The translations under genes were made by a program, and so were the position numbers. Shown here in pieces: positions 10,788-23,641 of a DNA stretch of 64,000 nt (within the stretch, counting starts at the first letter, position 1; the number at the start of each line of letters is the position of its first letter). Origin of the DNA: Trema orientale (Eukaryota > Streptophyta > Magnoliopsida > Rosales > Cannabaceae); the NCBI GenBank assembly GCA_002914845.1, contig JXTC01000354.1, forward strand, positions 145,213 to 209,212, read 5' to 3'. The notes below the pieces were generated by a model, which did no database searches, was not told the origin of the DNA, and saw nothing but the letters and a program-made list of their open reading frames with translations.

Positions 10788-12900
10788 TTTACATTTAAGG
10801 GCCCCAAGAATTTCTTCTTCTTACGAAAGGGGCTCAACAGAGAGAGAAGAGAGCTGATCTGCTGAAGCTCACCGCCACGCCACCATACCCTTGCCAGCTC
10901 GACGCGCCTACCCGCACGAAGGAAAAGCTGCTGACGAAGCCGTTGCCACTGGTCCCACCGTGAACAGCCACCAGACGCCGCCACTAAGGGTCGCAAAAAA
11001 TCGTGCCGCTGTGTCGGATTTTTGGCCACCGGAGCTCTGTCGGACGTCCTTTCGTGACACCACTGGCACTAGTAGACTCGCATCTCATTGTTACTGTCAT
11101 TTTCCGACCACTCTCGGCCGTTAACTCACCACTGGTAAGATTTTCACTATTTTGGCCGTTTTACCAAAGTTTGTAAAAAGTGATATTCTGGTAATTATTA
11201 GGTTAGGTAATTATTTTACCTGAGCTAATTATATGAAATTAAAGAGAGATAAAAAAATCATGAATAATTACGGTTAGTAGAAGTATAAACGGTATCCGGA
11301 AGTACGATAATTTTCAAATAGAAAAAGAGAACAATTTTAAAAATATTTTCAAAAAAGGGTATTTTTGTAACTTTCAGATTTTGAAGCCCATTTAATGCTC
11401 GGGACCCTCGAAACTGAATTCTAACTTCGAATTTAGACTCAGTGAGGTCGAGAGACGAATTTTAATATAAAATATCACTATGTTTCGAAGTAGCACGAAA
11501 ATTGAGAAAATAGCTCGTGAATAGTAGCGTTTTGCATGCCAAGAGCCAGATCCCGCACCGGGACCCACTTTTGACAAAGTATATATATAATCTAATATTT
11601 TTGGATGTTCTAAATTCAATGGTGACCTCCATTTCTCCAGTAGAAAAGTCACTTTTTCAAGTGGACTTACCGAGATCCCGAAACGACCGTTCGAACACCC
11701 AAATGACCAACCGGAGTTTCTTCGAGTGTCTTTAGCTTGATATAGCTACCATATTGAGGTAGAGATTTAATTACCTGGCTTTATACTTATTTTGATTTAT
11801 AATTTCATTATAATTGATTTATGAAAAATTATAGTTTATGCGATGGTTTAACAAGTTACGGAAATACATTAGATTATATTGGGATTAGACTGTGTGGACC
11901 TTTATACATATTTTAAAATTGTAATTATGGGGTAATACCACGGTATGCTGTCTATATTACAGTAAATCCCAGAATAATACTAAGTGGGATTTTAAAGTAT
12001 GATTTGATTAGTTCTTTGATGCATAGTTATTGTGAACTGTTAAATATTGTGCATACTATAGAATCACACATGAAATACATCTTAGGCATTACGGTGTTTA
12101 GTGAGCAGCTAGTATTTCTGCCCTCAGTGAGAGCCCGTAAACCTATGCGGGATCTTCTGATTATTCTCACTCAGTAGGTGTAGGCATTCCATTGTCCCTC
12201 CAATTTGATAGGCATAGACACATGGGTGTCTCTCCAGTTTTATGGGATAGGTATCAGATAGAGAGTACTTAGTGCACGTAGTACGAGTTACTCTAGTTCG
12301 TGATGAGAGGATGTGAGTTTATAGGATGGGATAATTTATGGTATGTACAATGAAGTGGTTTTAGTTTTGGTTTTAAATATGCGAATATTCCGGATATCAA
12401 TTATTTTATAAACTTGGTTTACAAATAGATTTTGAAAAAAGTATTAACCATACAGGTGTGGTAAAAATTGCATCTATTCAAAAAGGTAATTGAATTTCTA
12501 CTGAGCATGTGAATGCTCATCCCCTACTTTTCCTACTTTTAGGTGTTTGGCTATTTGAGGTAGTCGTCTTGATAGTTAGACAAGCTGTGCAGCTTGTGTA
12601 TGCAGTTTTACTCTTAATCCCTGGTGGGTGTTCATACTCTGTTATCTTTCTTTCTTTGTTCAATTATTTAACCAAGATTAGTAAATCTACTAAGTAGATG
12701 TATGAGGATGGTTTTATTGTTAATTTGAGAACTTGAAACTATAAATGATTTAATGTAAATTATTTTGGACTTTGGATTAAAATTTTCAATTGAACTCAGT
12801 TTACCAAAATACATGAATTATTTATAAGTTTCCAAATAAATTAATAACCAGCTTTCTTAAACTTTAATGGGTATTTTTCTTAAGTATTAAAACTATTAAG
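10788..12900 (+). mobile_element. Tekay/Del-like LTR remnant
   Basis: This non-coding stretch is homologous, in the same order, to the 2.36-kb LTR of the element at 23642-33252. Shared blocks include the CACCGCC-rich leader (about 10868), the CCTCGAAA...GAGACGA block (about 11405-11460), GATCCCGAAACGACC (about 11672), AAATCCCAGAATAATAC (about 11965) and AAAAAGGTAATTG...TGAATGCTCA (about 12480-12520). The copy is diverged, lacks a recognisable 5' end, and its right border is vague. It has no coding region, so it is a solo LTR or fragment. Confidence 0.75.
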
Positions 12901-15900
12901 AGTTTTAATGGTTGTGGAATTTATAATGATTTGAGGACTAAAACGAAATTATTCAATACTTAATTTCTCCTGAATTTCGTAAAACTAATATTTAATTATT
13001 CTTTCACCTAAAAATATTAAAAATCACGACTTTAGATTTCCAGTCGTGATATAACCTGACTTCAGGTCCGAATATCTTAGGTTTGATAAGTGCCAAAAAA
13101 CATAAAAAATATGACCAAGATCGGAATAATATATAGGATCCCGATCGTCGATCGGTTATCTTGTGCGCCTTGTGGACCAATCTCATGCGAGCTCGATCAT
13201 TGTATCATAATTAAACTCTATAAATAAAATATTCTAGTTCTAGAATAGTATACCGTCATTTATATACTTAAACTCTGCCAAAAAATTGTTTATAGTTAAG
13301 TATCAAGAGTGTCCTACAAGTGTCCTGGTAGAGTAGTGTACCGGGTTTTTGTAGTTCTTTTTGGGTTAATGACATGTATATGGAAAATCTAGTTACCAAT
13401 TTTCTTACTTTGTTGGTAGGTGTATGCATTCTTTTTTCCCCTAGATTTTTTACTATTGGAGTTTTTATCTGGAAAGGGTATAATGAGGCATATTCATGGT
13501 TGATTAGAGAATGGTAATATCTTTCTCTCTTCTCTCTCTCTTTTTTTTTTTTTTAATTAAACTTCGTTTTGTTTTCTTTTTTATTAGAGAATGGTAATGT
13601 CTTCTCTTTTGTTTTCTTTTTATATGGTTTCATAAATTTCTTCTACTTATTTCTATTTTTTATTATATTAAATGGTTTTGGGTTCGGAGTTTATTGGAGA
13701 TGGTCTATTGGGTATCAACATAATTAGGATATGAATTTCTTTCCTTTTTCCATCCCTTATCAGTTTATTTCTATTAGGAAAAAAAAGAGACCACCAACTG
13801 ATTTCCGACAAACGAGAGGGTTCTAGTCAGAGACAACAAGCTATATACACTAACCTTTCGCGTAAACCTTACCACTTTGTAATCTACTTTGTATACAGTT
13901 GCAGTTAAGTTACTAGGAGCTGCTAGCATAATTATTATTTGTTCCGTCTATGTAAACATACGAAAAAAAAAAAAAAAATTCAATTATGGCTGAACCAATT
14001 TTTTTGTTACGACTCAAACCTCAAGTCAAATGGCAGAATGAGAATTTTACAAATTTTAGCTCCAGAAATTATTTTACAGAAAAATGTCTTATTTTAAAAA
14101 TCTTCCAAAAACGACATCCTTATAAAAGTTCATAAGATCAACTGCATGTTGATTTCAAAAACTTTGAAATCAACCTTAAACATAAGTGTTGAAAGGTGAG
14201 TACTTAAAGAGTTCAAAATTTTCCATTATTTATAATTTTCAATATGTCGTCATATATACAAAGTCTTTATTAATTGTTAATAAAACTCTCTCATATAACC
14301 AGTAAATATTATGAAATTTGAAAATACCAACGTACAGAAACAATTTTGGTCAAACTAATAATATGAAATGTCTTAAATATTTTCTAATGTTTGTTTTTTT
14401 CCTTTAATTTTCTTTTCAAGAAACTTTTAATAAATTCTTGTTTTAATTTTAATCTTTTAAAGGAGGAGATATAGTATTTAAACGTTTTACTAAAATGTTG
14501 TTCATCAAATTTGTTTAGGGGTGCTTACTATAATGAGTTTTATATGCTTAATAGAATTATTTGTGTAAGGGTGTTAATGGTATTTTCCTGAAAAACTAAC
14601 CCCAAGTTTGACCAAAAATCTTCAGATTATACTCTTATCCTCTTTTAAAAAGCATATGGATAATTTTGTCACATCATACGCACCTCATTCAAATTACTTT
14701 CTCATCATAATTTTGTCATGATATTATGTGCTCAATTATGATTACGCACGAGATAATTACAAATACGTAGGCCTGGCAAGCCCAGGCCCAGTTCTGCTTT
14801 ATAGAAAGGACGATTTCGTTGACTTGTGCACTTCACAGGCGTCACACAGTCAGCTAAGCGAACCAGTAAGCTTTTATGTTGTCTTAGACTAACTGGTCTT
14901 GTACTGGAGAAGGATATCAACATCCACGACCTAATTTACAGATATTATCAATTCCATTAATGATGTTTTTATTTTTCTGGTTGTGGAAGGTTTTGTCTTT
15001 TTTTTTTAAAAGAAAAAAAATTATTTATTATACATGTCAAATACAAATTGCCCAGTTTGGCCCACCATTTTTAGCTCCAAAAGATAAATAAATAAATAAA
15101 TACTACAGCAAGTTGATCCAACGTTCTAATACTAATGGCCCCCAAGCCAATAGCCATGTAGAGAAAATTAGCAACTAACTGTACTTTCACAATTATTCTT
15201 TATCATAAATCGGGTTTGACTATCATCCTATTAAATTGGATTCCTAATAATATGTTACACCACTCTAACTATCATGCGCATTGTACTGAAATCGAATTGT
15301 TGAGCGGAGACCAATATTTGAAAATAATTAAAAATCAAATTTATAAATTTTTGAGCTGATCTTTCACATCAGTGAGCTGCAAGAAAAAGACTACACTAGT
15401 CTTTATCGCAAGTCACAGTGAGCCTGCAAAAAAGGTTGATGATGAAGTTTATACCTTTTTTTTTTTTTTTTTGGGTAGAAGATGAAGTTTTTACCTCAAA
15501 TAGTGCTTAATGAGTCAAATCCAACGACCAAAACTAGATATTTAAAAGGGGAATTTTCAAGAAATGACCCCATAAAAACGCTCCGAGAGGTGCGGCTAGA
15601 TTTACATCCCGTTTGATTTTTCTAAATCGATATTAAAAACGTGCATTGCCATAATGTTATCCACTAGAATTTAGAGCAGAAATGCATAATGAATTTTGGA
15701 GGAGTGACATTGAGCCGAGTACTGTTGAGCATGTAATTTACGGATTTGTCAGTAGCAAAGAATACAAATGTAATTCACGAATGGTATAAAAGATGTTAAT
15801 ATGGGTCATCGATGGCCGAAGTACAACTGCCAAACTCCAGGGGAGAATTTAATTTTATGTCTTAAAATTTCCAAAAAAAAAAAAATTGCAAATACCGTCC

Positions 15901-17660
15901 ATGTCTTTTTTTTTTTTTTTAAAAAAATCCAAAATGAACTTTTGAAAACCCAATATTTATTTAGAAAAATACATATGTTTTCCACTTGATTTAGAAAATA
16001 CTACTTTTACCACTTGAGAATTAAAATTTTAATTTATCAAAGGTACTTAAGGTAACTAGTCAGTTACTTGAGATAAAAAAATCAAAGATTTTTCTAATAA
16101 ATTAGGTGGTATTGTTATATTTTTTTGGACTGTAGACTTGTGTTTCTGTAAGAATTCCACGCTTTAAAATAAAATATGAGCAGACGCTGAAATAAGTGGA
16201 CATTTTCATAAATAACAGTTTATAACTTAGGCATTTAGTCTTTAGCAGTTTTTTTATCTTTTAGAAACATAGCAGTTTTAATAATTGTACTCCAAAATAA
16301 ACTTCTTTTAAGACTCAATCATACAAGTTTATAACTCAAACCCAAACGCATAAAAATTCAACCAAGGATTTTGAACAGATAATTTGTTTAAAACACAACC
16401 AAAAAACTCAAACAGTGTGAAAAAAAAAAATTATATCAGGAAATTTTAACAGATAACTTTTAAAAATCAACCATTAATAAAAACTCAACCTGATAAGTTT
16501 TAAAACTCAGCAAGATAAATGTTCAAAAAACTCAAACAAGATAAAAACTCAACTAAACAAATTCTAAATAAAACTCAACCAATGATTAAAATCAAATCAG
16601 AATCACATACAGTATTATCACATGTCAAACTCACCAAAATAATTAAAAAAAACAGAAAAAGACAATAAAACAGAACAGATAGGAGTTTTTGGAGAAGAAT
16701 GTTTGTCAGCCATTAGAGCCGAAGGTCCATTAACTGCCATAAAAGGATGCTCGAAGCTGTCAAAGGAGTCGGAGAAGAATCTTGTAGTTGCGGTCGGAGG
16801 GAGTCAGAGAAGAATATTTTAGTGGCAGATGTGTGTGTGATAGTTAAGATGAAAAAGTAGGGATTGAGAAAGTAAGGTCAAAAGTTGGATTTTCAATATA
16901 AAAAATGCTATAGAACTCATGCCTTTAGAACGTTCTATAACAACTTCGTAAAAAGCCATTGAAGAGGTCTCTCCATGTACATATGCAAATTGTTATTCAT
17001 CGATCAGCTATTCAATTGCATTGCTGATTTAAAAAAATAAAAAATAAAAAAGACATTTCCAAAGTAATAGTAACAACCAATAAAAATAATGCAATGTCAT
17101 AAGTTCATCGATTAATGGATTTACATTTCTACATTTCCTTTTTCTTGTGTCAACTATTTTATTTATAAGATCATCGATATGTTTCAATCTAAAAAACAGC
17201 ATAGTAAAACATATATAAGAATATAAACTTTTGTTTTATTATTTTTCTTTTTGGCCAATTAAAGACTTTTCCTAAATTAGACAAACTTGAATCTTGACGT
17301 GAGAGTGACGCATATGAACCTATGCCCATTTACGTTTTTCTACTTAGCTTAACTAAATTCGACTTAGTTTATCAACAGGATCTACGAATGGGGAAATAAG
17401 TATACAATATAATTTGGCTTCAGATGACCTGCTAAGAAAGCTATTTAAAACATATATAATATATATTCTCGATCTAAACGTCATTTGAATTTCGCTAAAT
17501 TCACCATGATATATATACCGTGAAACTGTCTAAATCATAAACTAGAAATAGAAAACTGTTTCTTTCATGCATAAGGTTTCTTCGATTCTTTTATTTATCT
17601 TGTATTATTTACAATCACATGGAAGCTGATTTATAAATATCTGTAAATATTTTCATGCAT
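12901..17660. other. Non-coding AT-rich intergenic DNA
   Basis: No gene is supported. Small structures seen are a 9-bp-arm hairpin at 13023-13050, a 12-bp-arm hairpin at 14148-14174, and a low-complexity tract rich in AAACTCAA repeats at about 16330-16600. A segment at about 16205-16330 resembles part of the inverted-repeat element near 56.0 kb. Confidence 0.5.
14148..14174. repeat. Short perfect hairpin
   Basis: GTTGATTTCAAA and its exact complement TTTGAAATCAAC are separated by 3 bases. It is too short for a microRNA precursor and no function is evident. Confidence 0.8.
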
Positions 17661-17670
17661 AATTATTAGA

Positions 17671-17925
17671 GAAATTTAGGTGGATGGTCAACATTTTAAA
17701 TTTGATTAAGTACATGTCTATTTTTTAAATTTTATAGCTAAATGTCCAAGTATATATATTTTTACAGTTAATGTACCGATTATATAAATTTTTATGTTTA
17801 GAATATAATATTTCACACTAAGTATATATATAAACATATATACCAGACATTTTACTATAATATTTGAAAAATGGATATTTACTTAAGTTTGGCCTAAAAT
17901 TCAGTCATTTTGTTATAAGAATAGG
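17671..17925 (+). mobile_element. Inverted-repeat element, family A copy 1
   Basis: About 255 bp of AT-rich DNA related along its length to 20361-20651. It has the same left end (GAAATTTAGGTGGATG) and the same pair of inverted arms around AAATGTCC / GACATTT. It is more diverged than the other copies and no target-site duplication is clear. Confidence 0.65.
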
Positions 17926-18427
17926 CCATGATGACTGATCTATCAGTCTTTTTTTTTTTTGTTTTTAACTTTTCCCACTTTTTATTTAAAGTGGGGCTTA
18001 TATTCGTGTCCCTAAATAGCATAAAAGTACTCCATCTTTTTCAAAAAAAGAAAATTATAATTATATATTTATCCTTAGGTGAAAAGACTAAAATATACAA
18101 CCACATAAACTTTTAATTAAATTTTGATAATTTTCTCTTAATAATCAAACCCCATTATATTAAAATCAAAAACTCTAAATTTTTATGAAGAAAGTCTTAA
18201 TAAACGGAAATGAATCAGTTCATGGGTCTAAAAATTTTTGAATTTCATTTTTAGAGAAGTTATTGATAAATAAAGAATATTGTGCATTATTTGCCCTTAA
18301 ATCGATATCAGTCTTAGACTCTTATTTCTTAATACTTTCTCACTACTACGTTTGGGTGTGTATAGAAAAGAAAAAAAGAAAAAGAAAGAAAAACCAGGAG
18401 GGAAAAAAAAAAAAATCTATCCACTCA

Positions 18428-18655
18428 TCTCATCCCTATCGTTATTCTTGTTTTCCTTTGATCTTTTTTTCTTAAAATATTTGGATCATTTCTTTCAAGA
18501 TATAGACTTTTGCTCTTGTACGCAGTCATGGCACTTTGTAGTCTCATCCCTATCGTTATTCTTGTTTTCCTTTGATCTTTTTTTCTTAAAATATTTGGAT
18601 CATTTCTTTCAAGATATAGACTTTTGCTCTTGTACGCAGTCATGGCACTTTGTAG
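18428..18655. repeat. 114-bp perfect tandem duplication
   Basis: Two head-to-tail copies, 18428-18541 and 18542-18655, match with no difference seen. Each starts TCTCATCCCTATCG and ends CACTTTGTAG. No N marks the junction, unlike the other duplications in this window. It does not lie in a gene. Confidence 0.95.
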
Positions 18656-19409
18656 GAAAGTGATGTCCCATTTTATTTTATATTTGATCAGCAAGTATTG
18701 CAAAGGTGAAATCATCCATGGGATCCAGAATTTTTCTTCGCCCTTCTAATATGTTCATGCTTATTTACTTGAATGAAAATGTGTATAATGTGGAGATGCA
18801 TCGTTATAAATGGTTGATCCAATCCAATAATTAAAAAAATTTAGTCCAAAACACTGGACCTCATCATTTTATTATAAGGTGAGGGGCTTTTTAAGTCGAA
18901 GTAGGATGTCAACACCGATAAGTGAATATTTTAATAAGGTATAGAAGAAAGAGCTCTATTTTAAGAATAATAAGGTGCTTATATTAAAATTATAAAATTT
19001 TGATTATTTAATGGGGTTAGCTTTTAGATAAGGGGTGCCTTTTTGCGATTTGGAGATGCAAATGTAACTCCCCTTATTTAAAACTTATTAATGACAAAAT
19101 AAGCCTTATAAATAACATAAATAGACTCAAATAATATTAAATAATTAGAATTTTATTATTAATTAAAATTCTATTTCTTAATACACTCCCTTAAACACAC
19201 CATGGTATATAAAATGATCATCCTATAAAACAAAAAGTAAATCTCATTGAAAAAAAATAGTTGGATAAAGTTTTTGTAATCATTCTTGTGCCTTCTAAAT
19301 TCTAGTAATTTTAATTGAGTCTCTTTGAACTCGCCTCTTCCTAAACCCTAATGGCTTTTCGATTCAATGTAATGGGCCTTAGAATGGAAAGATCATTCCA
19401 ACAAAAAGC

Positions 19410-19785
19410 TCATTCTATTGTTTGGTTTGATATTGGGCTATGGAATTTTTATTCCATGGTAGTCTTAATTCCATCAAATACTGGAATTAAAATTCCACCA
19501 GACTACCTAAGTAATCACTTTTCTATTCCTTAATAAATTTCTCAAAAAGTCACTTTTACCCTTTTTGCCCTAAAGAAAAAAAATATTGAATTTTAAAAAT
19601 ATGGGTATTTTGGTTATTATCATACAATTCCATTCTATTCTAATATTTAATAATTCTTATTTCAATACTAATTCCAAATTTCAACTAAATAATGGAATAT
19701 CATTCCTATTCATTTTCTAATTCCATTCCATTACGATTCCCATTACCATTCTAATTATATTCTACGAACCAAACACAATCTTAAG
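19410..19785. mobile_element. Probable MITE with TTTGGTT-type ends
   Basis: The ends, ATTGTTTGGTTTGATA at about 19417 and its near complement in TACGAACCAAACACAAT at about 19765, are inverted. The interior is full of GGAAT/ATTCC motifs. Many plant MITEs have this look. No target-site duplication was found, so the borders are approximate. Confidence 0.5.
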
Positions 19786-20351
19786 ATTCAATTTAAGATT
19801 TAGGAAAAATAGTTCAAGAATAATACAAAATAACTCAAGAACTCCAACACTTTTAGGAGAAATAGAAGAGCAAAATAAAAAGACAATTACAAAATGACTA
19901 CTATTTTAAATCCCGAAGTTATTTAATGATCTGTCTTTTATTTAGAAATATTAGATTAAAATACTGACATACAAGATGAGTTTTTGTCAAGAAAGCACAA
20001 GATTGAAAAAGAAGACAAATGGTTGATAAGAGATTTTCAAAATTAATAGGGTGGGAAAAGAAACTTTAATAGACTTTTTATTAAAAACTAATGTTGGAAT
20101 AAGCAAACATTCTAAGTTGTGTACAGTTAAGAGATGTATTTAATTTTTAAATTTTCAAAAAGAGACAAATTAAAAAAAAAAAAAAAAGATGGAGAAAGAG
20201 AAAAGAGAAAAGGTGGATGACAATAAAACAACTCGTTAATTTTGGTATAATATACGCATGTGGTAAAATTGTATTTTCCCTATCAAAGGAAATTTGATTA
20301 ACTCATTATTTTACATCCACCGAAAAAAAAAGATGTACGTGATCTATGGAA

Positions 20352-20660
20352 AAGTCAGTTGAGAAATTTAGGTGGATGACCAAAATTTTAAATTTGAATA
20401 AGTAGATGTCCACTTTTAAAATTTTATAGCAAAATGTCCAAGTATATATATTTTTACACTTAGTAGATACACATATCTACTAATTTTAGTTACTGTACTG
20501 AAATACACTCGGTATATAATTTTTTACACTTGGTACATAAAATTTTACACTTGGTATATATGCATATATACCGGACATTTTGCTATAACATTTGACAAAG
20601 GGACATTTACTAAAATTGGGCCCAAAATTTGGTCATATTTCTATAAGCCCTAAGTCAGTT
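20352..20660 (+). mobile_element. Inverted-repeat element, family A copy 2, with 9-bp duplication
   Basis: A 291-bp element (20361-20651) is flanked by the 9-bp direct repeat AAGTCAGTT (20352-20360 and 20652-20660). Its two halves are imperfect inverted repeats: the left arm has GACCAAAATTTT ... ATAGCAAAATGTCC, and the right arm is the same read in reverse (GGACATTTTGCTATA ... AAATTTGGTC). It has no coding capacity. The 9-bp duplication points to a Mutator-like mobiliser. Confidence 0.75.
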
Positions 20661-21044
20661 TTTCTAGATGTGGTACCGTATTTTTTTATTTTTTAAAAAA
20701 ATTTTAGAAAAATGTCATTTTCTAAAAGAGTAACTAGTAACCAGTAACTAATTTTTGAGCGCTAGTAACTAGTAATCAAATGTATTTATAACGGGTAACT
20801 AGTAACCAATTTTTAGACAATAGTAACTAATAACAACTTTAAAAATGGTATTTTTCTAAAAATATTTAAAAAGTAGTATTATTCTATTTTAAAAAAAACA
20901 GTACGGGAATTGGAAAAAAAATCTGACCCACCGTATTTTTGTAAATTTTTTTTTTTTTTTTTTAGATAGAAGTGTTAGAAACCCTTAAAATCTCAACCCA
21001 ATAGAAGTCACCTGGGCATCGAAACTGATGGGGGCAAAGGTTAT

Positions 21045-21544
21045 GGGCTTATAGAAATATGACCAAATTTTGGGCCCAATTTCAATAAATGTCCCTTTGT
21101 CAAATGTTATAGCAAAATGTCTGGTATATATGTTTATATACCAAGTGTAAAATTTTATATACCAAGTATAAAAAATTATATACCCAGTGCATTTCAGTAT
21201 AGTAACTAAAATTGATAGATATGTATATCTACCAAATGTAAAAATATATATACCTGGACATTTAGCTATAAAATTTTAAAATGTGACCAAAATTTGGGCC
21301 CAATTTCAGTAAATGTCCCTTTGTCAAATGTTATAGCAAAATGTCCGGTATATATACTTATATACCAAATGTAAAATTTTATATACCAAGTATAAAAAAT
21401 TATATACTCAGTGCATTTCAGTACAGTAATTAAAATTGGTAGATATGTGTATCTATCAAGTGAAAAATATATATACCTAGACATTTAACTATAAAATTTT
21501 GAAAGTGGACATCTACTTAATCAAATTTAAAATTTTGGTCATCT
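21045..21544 (-). mobile_element. Inverted-repeat element, family A, tandem pair in reverse orientation
   Basis: The stretch holds two head-to-tail units (about 21059-21281 and 21282-21544) related to 20361-20651 but inverted. Each reads GACCAAA..TTGGGCCCAATTTC, then ATAGCAAAATGTC and the TATATACC blocks. Together with copy 2 it forms a large foldback pair around a spacer of about 390 bp. Confidence 0.75.
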
Positions 21545-22639
21545 GGTTATTGGTTTTGAGTTGGGTTGGATTGGGTTGAGTTGACTCAATTGACTGGCCT
21601 TATTTATAAAAACTATCAAATTTTATTAATTCATATAACATATGGTGCAAACATTGATCAAATACTGATATATATATATATATGCGAAGCAAAGTCTTAC
21701 AAATCTTAGTCATTTCTAAATACAAAAGTCCACTAAACAATATACACTTAAAACTAAAACATAAACTAAAAAACTTTATATCCATGTATATGTACATGTT
21801 TTTCTAAAATTCGATAAATGTTGTTAGCCTGGGTTGGGTTCTATTACATTGCTCATAGCTAAACGGGCCAATCTGATAAGGTCGACTTATGCATTTTGAG
21901 TCTAATTCGACATACATAGTCTCGTGAACCCATAAATTTCGACTTGACCACTCAAAAATTGTTAGGGAAACTATATCATATGCCTCTTTTTTTTTAGTAT
22001 GTGATGATCAACCAATAAAGACTTTTAACATTTATATCCCATTTTTTAAATTTTAGTTGTGAATGTTATTGTTTTACCCTTTATAAGGAACGCAAAAGTT
22101 CATGTAAGATTGATAGGCGGTAGAACGAATTATGATTGACGAGAGGGACGATGGAGGTAGCCCAGTCTAGCCATGGATTGACACCATGATCAGAGGTATG
22201 GAACCTATTCGGCAATGGTACGTGTGGATTTTCATATGGTGCATTCAATTGCATCCAACAACATATCACCAGAAATATTAAGAATATTCGTGTGTCTTTT
22301 TTTTTTGCTTTTGTAAATTCTATTTTCTGTTTTTAAAATTTGTAAATAGGAACCTTGGGCACGATGAATTGATTTGTTATGACTAGTTTGCTTCATTTAA
22401 AATTGGGTCCTATGGTCTGATAAATGAGTCATTCTTTGTCTCTGTTTTCACATATCCATATATTATTATTCTTGTTCTTATAGTTAATTGCATTGAACAA
22501 GTGATGCAATTTGGGGAAGTAATCGCTTGTGTCAAGTGTTCTCTTGATCGACTAACAGTGGAAGATTTCGTTACCAATTTTAGGATTGTATATGATATTT
22601 AGTAGCATAAATGCATGTCAAATTATCTGGTAAATCAAT
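21545..22639. other. Non-coding intergenic DNA
   Basis: No gene is supported. A minus-strand frame at 22081-22269 has a less biased composition than its surroundings but matches nothing I recognise. Confidence 0.5.
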
Positions 22640-23641
22640 CGATGAATTACTACCATTATATGTTAGTGGTAAATGAGTTATATTTGTCTTTAAGATTATG
22701 GTAAATAAGTGATATACTACTTTATATTGTATGGTAGTGGTAAATAAGTGATGTACTACTTTATATTTCAAAAAAAAAAAATAATAATGTACCACTTTAT
22801 ATTGTGGTAAATAAATAATTGGCCAGAGTATAATGGTAAATATGCCACTGTAAATAAGTTGTATGATCTTGAGTGGTAAATAAATTATACACCACCTCAT
22901 AATAGTGGTAAATAAGTAATTTGCTAAGGGTATAATAGTAAATATACGACAATCTATAAGTGACGGTAAGTAAATGATATACAACCTCATAATAGTGGTA
23001 AATAAGTAATTTACTAAGGGTATAATGGTAAAGATGCCACCATCCATAAGTAGTAAAGTTTTTCAAGTCATAGTAAATAAATGATAAATCACCTCATAAT
23101 TGTGGTAAATAAGTAACTTATCATGGGTATAATGATAAATATGCCACTGTCTATAAGTGATAAAATTTTTTCAAGTCACGATAAATAAATGATATACTAT
23201 CTTGTAATAGTGGTAAATATGTAATTTATCAATGGTATAATAGTAAATATACTTCAATTCATAAGTGATAAATTTTTTCAAGTCACGGTAAATAATTGAT
23301 ATATCACCTTATAATAGTGGTAAATAAGTAATTTACCAAGGGTATAATGGTAAATATGCCACCGTCTATAAGTGTTAAATTTTTTTTTATCACGGCAAAT
23401 AAATGATATATATACCGCCTCATAATAATGGTAAATAAGTAATTTATCAGGGGCATACTTGTAAATATATTACCTTCCATAAATGATAAATTTTTTTTAA
23501 ATCATGGTAAATAAATTATATACCATCTCATAAGAGAAACAAATAAGTTATTTACTATGGGTATAATAGTAAATATGCTTCCATCCAGAAGTGAGAAATT
23601 ATTTTAAGTCATGGTAAATAAATTATATACCAATTTATAAT
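22640..23641. repeat. Tandem array of about 107-bp units, left part
   Basis: The phrase GTGGTAAATAAGTAA recurs at 22905, 22995, 23102, 23210, 23317, 23428 and, degenerate, 23536. The spacing is mostly 107-111 bp, with one 90-bp unit. Each unit continues with a block like AAGGGTATAATGGTAAATAT, then ATAAGTGATAAATTTTTTCA and ATGATATACCACCTCATAAT. Upstream of 22905 the units are shorter and degenerate. The array is cut at 23641 by a gypsy element and resumes at 33253. Confidence 0.9.

Noticed and set aside
14148..14174. MicroRNA precursor
   Set aside because: The stem is only 12 bp with a 3-base loop, far too short.
22081..22269. 62-codon minus-strand frame with balanced composition
   Set aside because: No domain, no splice context and no neighbour supports it; it may be a degenerate fragment.
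22640..23641. CRISPR-like array
   Set aside because: The repeats are long, imperfect and contiguous with no unique spacers, and the genome is eukaryotic. It is a tandem satellite-type array.
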